Of a stretch of DNA of 64,000 nucleotides, positions 59,511 through 64,000 are shown piece after piece; position 1 is the first letter of the stretch, and every line of letters begins with the position of its first letter. The notes below the pieces were generated by a model. The model had not been told where the DNA came from, did no database searches, and saw only the letters and a list, made by a program, of their open reading frames with translations. The DNA is taken from positions 11,966,001 through 12,030,000 of the forward strand of contig JANTQA010000023.1 of the NCBI GenBank assembly GCA_027625915.1, given 5' to 3'. Origin of the DNA: Anaeramoeba flamelloides. Lineage: Eukaryota > Metamonada > Anaeramoebidae. The position numbers and the translations under genes were made by a program.

Positions 59511-60037
59511 AGCTTTCCCAGAATTTAAAAGAATGGAGAAAAATCAAAGATTTTACTTTATTCCTTTAAATTCTGGAAAAGTTAACAGCGATTTTTTTTA
59601 TTTTTTTTATTTTTTTTTGTTTTATTCTGAAAATATATCGATTTTAGTAATAAACAGAAAACTTAAGAAAACCTAACGAAAAGTGTCGTCGAGTACCTAG
59701 GTTTTTTTGAGGTTTTATATTTTATTTGTGAAGTGTTCTATTGATTGTTTTGAGGTTTTCTATTTTATTTGGAAAATCTATTGATTTTCGTTAGGTTTTT
59801 TTGAGTTTTCTATTTATTTTCTGAAGTGTTCTAGGTTTTTTTTACTTTAGAAATAAACAGAAAATTTATTAAAATTTTCGGTTTATTTCTAAAGTAAAAA
59901 AGACCTAACGAAAATCTATTGATTTTCCAAATAAACAGAAAACAGAAGAAAAGCTAAAGTCACTTTTCCAGAATTAAAAAGAATAGAGAAAAATCAAAGA
60001 TTTTACTCTATTCTTTTAAATTCTTGAAAAACTAATG
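59511..60037. repeat. Nested foldback cluster (family A)
   Basis: Two TTTTCCAGAATT-type hairpins (59511-59583, 59965-60037) bracket a larger palindrome. CGTTAGG-bearing arms near 59757-59795 and 59908-59942 enclose a tight hairpin (about 59830-59905) with AAATAAACAGAAAATTT on the left arm. Same components as at 284-1000 and 47409-47575. Confidence 0.7.
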
Positions 60038-60427
60038 ACAATTTTTTTTAATTTGGTCATGCAAATAATATTATTATTTTTTATATTAATATTTTAATAA
60101 TTTTTCTTCTCTATTTTTTTATTTTGATAAAATTTTCTTGAATTACTCCTTTATTTCAATAAATAAATAAGATTAATTGTTTTTTTATTTTGTTTTCTCG
60201 ATTTTTTACATCCAAACAAGTCATTAAATTAGATACTGTATTGGAGTGTTATTGTTTTGTTTTTTTTTTTTTTGAGTGTTTATTTGAAAAATTAATAATT
60301 AAAACTAACCACTCAAGTAGATTTAATGAATTTCCTTAATACAATTATTTTTTTTATTCAAATTATATTAAATACTCCCTTAATAATTTTGAAAATAATT
60401 AAAAATTATGTTTTAATATACTCAAAT

Positions 60428-61751
60428 TCAATAGTAAAAATGCTTCTTAATTTAAAAAAAAAATAAGAACAAAGAAAAGAAAAGAAAGGAAAGGTAAGGT
60501 AAGGTAAGGTAAGAAAGAAAAACAAAGAAAATGAAGAGAAAAAAAATTTAAAATTCTTACAATTATTGCTCTTTTTCTCCTTAAAATTTCAGAAAGCCAA
60601 ATGTTCCTTTCTTGTGGTGTTTTCATTTTAATAATTAATGAGGTATAAATATCACCATCGTGTATTAGCAATAATCTATTGTGATGTATATCTTCCCATT
60701 TTGATCTTTGTCTAAATTGTTGATTATATTGTTGCTGTTTCAAATTCGAAGAATTCTGGTTTTCTTGGTTTGTTTGATGAATTGAGTTTAAATTATTACT
60801 GGGTTTCGAATGGAGATTAGTTTTAGAGTCTTTATTTGATTTTATATTTGGTTGTGGTGAAGAAGGTGGTGGCTCCTTTGCATAAATTGTTAAATTTTCT
60901 AAGAGGGTGTATGACAAATATGTATTCGTCGAAAAGGAATCTTTCGAAAAAATTAATTTTTTATCTGTTAAAGTTATTAATGCGGTTTTCATGAGATGAA
61001 CATTATCAACAAATTTTATTTTATTTTTGATGAGTTTTTTATGATTTTTTTTTTTTTCATTTCGATATTGTGAAATGTTAGTGAATCGTGTATTCAAACG
61101 AATAATTCTTTCGGTGGTAATAGAAACAGTTGTTTTAAGGATTTTAAATCCTAGATTATTGATAGTTGGTAGGATTGTTTTGATTTTTTCTTCTTGGTTT
61201 TTTTTTTTTTCTTTTTCTTTTTCTTCTTCTTTTTTTTTTTCTTCTTCTTTTTCTTTTTCTTCTTTTTCTTTTTCTTCTTTTTCTTTTTCTTCCTTTTCTT
61301 TTTCTCTTTCTTCTATTTCTTTTTCTTTTTCGTTTTCTCTTTCTTCTTCATTGTCTTTTTCTTCTTTATTTTCATTTTCATTTTCATTATTATTATTATT
61401 CGTGCTTTCTTCTACATCTTTATCATCTTCTTTATTAAAAAGATCAATTCTTTCTTTTTTCCATTCATTGTTTTCGTCTTCTGTTGTTTCTTCATTTTCA
61501 TTAATAAACTGAGTGTTGTTTTCATTTTCAATGATAAGATTTTTTAAATTTAGTAAATTTTCATTGAAATCATTATTTATTGTTTCTTGCTTTTCTTTGA
61601 AATTTAGATTTTCTTTTTCCAATGAATTATTATCTTCGTCATGTGTTTGATCCTTTATTTCTATTATTTCTTTATTTTTATCTTTTTCTTTTGTTTCGTT
61701 CTTTTTTAAATTTGAATTTTCTTGTTTCTTTTTATTTCTCTTTTTCTTGTT

Positions 61752-61782
<31 letters not shown>

Positions 61783-63944
61783 CTTGTTTCTTTTTTTTTT
61801 CTTTTTTCTCCTTGTTTTCTTTTTTTTTATTTTCATTTATTACGTTTATAAATTCAATTTTTGTTGGTTGATCTTCTTTATCGCTTTCGTAAGAAGATAT
61901 TTCATTTCCTGATTCTTTTAAAATTTCACTCCATGAATCTTCACCTAGATCAAGATCAGATTCACTTGACAAATTTTTTTCATTTTTTTTTTTTGATTCT
62001 GTTTCCGATTCTGATTCTGTTTCTGACTCTGTTTCCGATTCCGATTCCGTTTCCGATTCCGTTTCCGATTCCGATTCCGTTTCCGATTCCGTTTCCGATT
62101 CCGATTCCGATTCCGATTCCGATTCCGTTTCTGTTTCCGTTTCCGTTTCCGTTTCTGACTCTGATTCTGATTCTGTTTCAGTTTCTGTTTCTGACTCTGA
62201 CTCTGATTCTGTTTTTGTTTTTGAATATGTCTTTGACTTAGTTTCTGATTCTTTTTCAAGTTTTTGTTCGACTTTAGTGTCTATTCGGGAATTATCTTCT
62301 AATATATTACTTTTATTTAATTCGTTGTATTCTGTAATTGTTTCTAGATTAAAGTTATTATGTTTATCAGAATTGTTATTAATCTTTTTATTTTCTTTTT
62401 TACTTTTTTCAAATGTTTCTTCAGAAGAATCTTCACTATTTGTTAAAAAAACAGAGTCGGATATTGAGAATGAATCAGGTTCTATTACTGCAAGTTTATT
62501 TTTTTCAGGATTATCATTTCCTAAAATAGATTTAGATTTTGGATTTTCTTTTTCACTTTTTTTTTTCCTTTCCTTCAAATATTTTTTCTTTTCATTCAAA
62601 GATTTTTTCTTTTCATTCAGATCTTTTTTCTTTTCCTTCTTTTCATTCTGATCATTTTCTCTTTTCTTTTCCTTCTTATCTTTTTTCTTTTCCTTCTTTT
62701 CTTTTTTTTCTTTTTTCTGTTTATTTGTTTCTTTTTTATTTTCTTTTTTCTTTTCATTCTGATCTTTTTCTTTTTTCTTTTCCTTCTTTTCTTTTTCTTT
62801 TTCCTTTTCATTTTTTTCTTCTTCCTGCTTCTTCTTTTCATCCTTTTCATTTTCTTTTTTCTTTCCCTTCTTTTCTTTTTTCTTTTCCTTCTTTTCTTTT
62901 TCTTTGACTTTATCATTTTTCTGTTTCTTCTTTATGTTGTTGTCTGAAGGTGATTCGTTGTTTTTTTCAGAAGACTCGATATGTTTTTTTTTTGAATTAG
63001 GCTTTGTTTTTTTGTTTTCTTTTTCACTTTCTCTTTTTCTTTTTGTTTTTTCCTTTGCCTTTTCATTTTCATTTTCTTTTTCTTTTTTGATTATTTGTTC
63101 CTTATTTTTTATTATTTTTTTATTACTTTTGATATTATTATCTTTGTTTTTTGAAATAAGATCTGGGTTTGGATTTTTATTATCCGTTTTAATTATTTCC
63201 CAATTTTTTTCTATTTCATTTTTTTCTGAATTTATATTTAAAGAAGAAGATCGGTTATCAGTGTTTTCTTGTTGTTGATCATCTAAAGTACTATTTCTTC
63301 TCTTTCTCGGGATATGTCTAGGAATAGGCCGTTGCTTTTTATTTGACTTTTTTTCAACTATTGGCTTTGTTAAATCAGAAGCAAAAAAATCTAAATCATT
63401 GATATCGGCTATATCTTCATCTGTTAAAGAATCAGTTTGAAAATTGGAATTTTCGGAATTTAAATCCTGATCTTCTTCATCTTCTGATGAAAATATATTT
63501 AATTTTCCAATATTCCCCAAGGTTTTTGGTGTTATTAATTTCCCAAATGTAGAAGAAATTTCTGAAATGCCAAAAATCTCGCATCTGTAATCATGTTTCC
63601 ATAATCCTACAAGCGCTACTATAATTTTCAATAGCAATTGACTTGTTAAATATTGCTTTAGATCAGAGAGATAGCACCGATCATAATCAAGTAAATAGTC
63701 AAGGAAAAAATTTGTAGGTATTAGCCCTAAATATTATTAATAGCAATGAATTTTATAAAAAAATTGTTTTTTTTTTAGATTTTAATACAAAATAATTGGG
63801 GAATAAAAAAAGAATATTCATTGAAATATTAATTAAATTTTTAGGTTTTGTTGAATGATGTTTTGGATCGAGAAATGTATAACGAAGACCATTGAAATTA
63901 ATCAAAGAGCAAACGAAAAAAAGTAGACACTCGGAGGTGTGCAT
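60428..63944 (-). CDS. Low-complexity acidic/basic protein with PH-like domain
   Basis: Two long minus-strand frames, 63637 down to 61706 and 61622 down to 60447, probably belong to one gene. The second stays open upstream as far as the same A29 tract (61754-61782) where the first ends, so a homopolymer length change separates them. Possible model: exon 1 63890-63944, a 163-bp intron, a long exon 63726-60561 (donor GTAAGA), and a tiny last exon 60445-60428. Contents in order: a helical module ([32 protein letters not shown]), acidic Ser/Asp stretches, Lys/Glu repeats, a Ser-Glu/Thr-Glu hexanucleotide repeat, more Lys/Glu, and a PH-like domain split by a Pro/Asn-rich insert ([16 protein letters not shown]; then [19 protein letters not shown] and [10 protein letters not shown] with the conserved Trp). 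PH domains often bind phosphoinositides or proteins. Terminal exons are weakly supported. Confidence 0.55.
61754..61782 (-). repeat. A29 homopolymer (minus strand) at the frame change
   Basis: 29 consecutive T on the plus strand, encoding poly-Lys on the minus strand. Both long frames of the PH-like gene run into it. Prone to polymerase slippage and to sequencing error. Confidence 0.9.
61990..62230 (-). repeat. Ser-Glu / Thr-Glu hexanucleotide repeat
   Basis: Tandem 6-bp units (plus strand TCCGAT, TCCGTT, TCTGAT and variants) coding alternating Ser-Glu and Thr-Glu within the PH-like gene. Synonymous and Ser/Thr variants are interspersed, suggesting selection or age rather than a fresh expansion. 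Confidence 0.9.
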
Positions 63945-64000
63945 TTTAAGCAAGTATTTTCTTTTTAAAAGATCAAACACGAAAGATCACCTTTCCAGAT

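Larger units (their letters stand above)
56528..60427. other. Region between RasGAP and PH-domain genes
   Basis: Divergent 5' flank of RasGAP, an (AAAC)n run, a family G repeat, a long near-perfect hairpin (58750-58998) and a family A foldback cluster (59511-60037). No gene recognised. Confidence 0.55.

Noticed and set aside
61075-63278. Several plus-strand Phe/Ser- or Pro/Ile-rich frames
   Set aside because: Antisense reading of the Lys/Glu and Ser/Glu repeats of the minus-strand PH-like gene.

Overview
The window is nuclear DNA from an intron-bearing, very AT-rich eukaryote, most likely a free-living protist. Evidence: spliceosomal GT-AG introns, alpha-SNAP, Sec61-beta, RGS, RasGAP, BTB and PH proteins, a 5S rRNA gene, a Pol III-type tRNA gene, and long Lys/Glu/Asn/Ser low-complexity protein segments. 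The style (AT-rich, KE/NE-rich proteins, BTB plus glutamine-amidotransferase-like and RGS or DUF547 combinations) recalls the metamonad amoebae Anaeramoeba. That is an inference from memory, not from a search.

Layout, left to right. 1-3728: no gene; foldback hairpins and Tc1/mariner-like MITEs. 3729-8160 (+): alpha-SNAP in three exons with a 3.35 kb repeat-filled intron. 8161-12366: nested repeats. 12367-23674 (+): a 933-residue coiled-coil/RGS/DUF547 protein in four exons; two introns of 3.7 and 4.6 kb hold most of the window's MITEs. 24691-24811 (+): 5S rRNA. 28083-28525 (+): Sec61-beta, apparently with an intron directly after the ATG and an 8-nt exon. 33270-34654 (+): a protein with repeated CxxCxGxG-type zinc knuckles. 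39461-42331 (+): BTB/BACK protein with a long low-complexity linker and a GATase1-like C-terminus. 42332-49879: no recognised gene; one long single-copy hairpin and several repeats. 49880-51277 (-): armadillo-repeat protein, strikingly GC-richer than its surroundings. 51895-51966 (-): tRNA-Arg(UCU). 55214-56527 (-): RasGAP domain protein (5' end not found) with a partial duplicate of its arginine-finger exon 1 kb downstream. 60428-63944 (-): acidic/basic low-complexity protein ending in a PH-like domain; the frame changes at an A29 tract.

The genes do not form an operon or one pathway. They are ordinary eukaryotic trafficking (alpha-SNAP, Sec61-beta), G-protein signalling (RGS, RasGAP) and scaffold genes. 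The distinctive layer is the repeat landscape: at least eight families of short, inverted-repeat, apparently non-autonomous elements, several with TA target duplications, inserted into each other and into introns. Three nested insertions are visible, two with the matching empty site elsewhere in the window. I see no transposase, retroelement, virus-like element or CRISPR array. All intron boundaries were read by eye from splice signals, phase and family alignment from memory; none is confirmed by transcript data.
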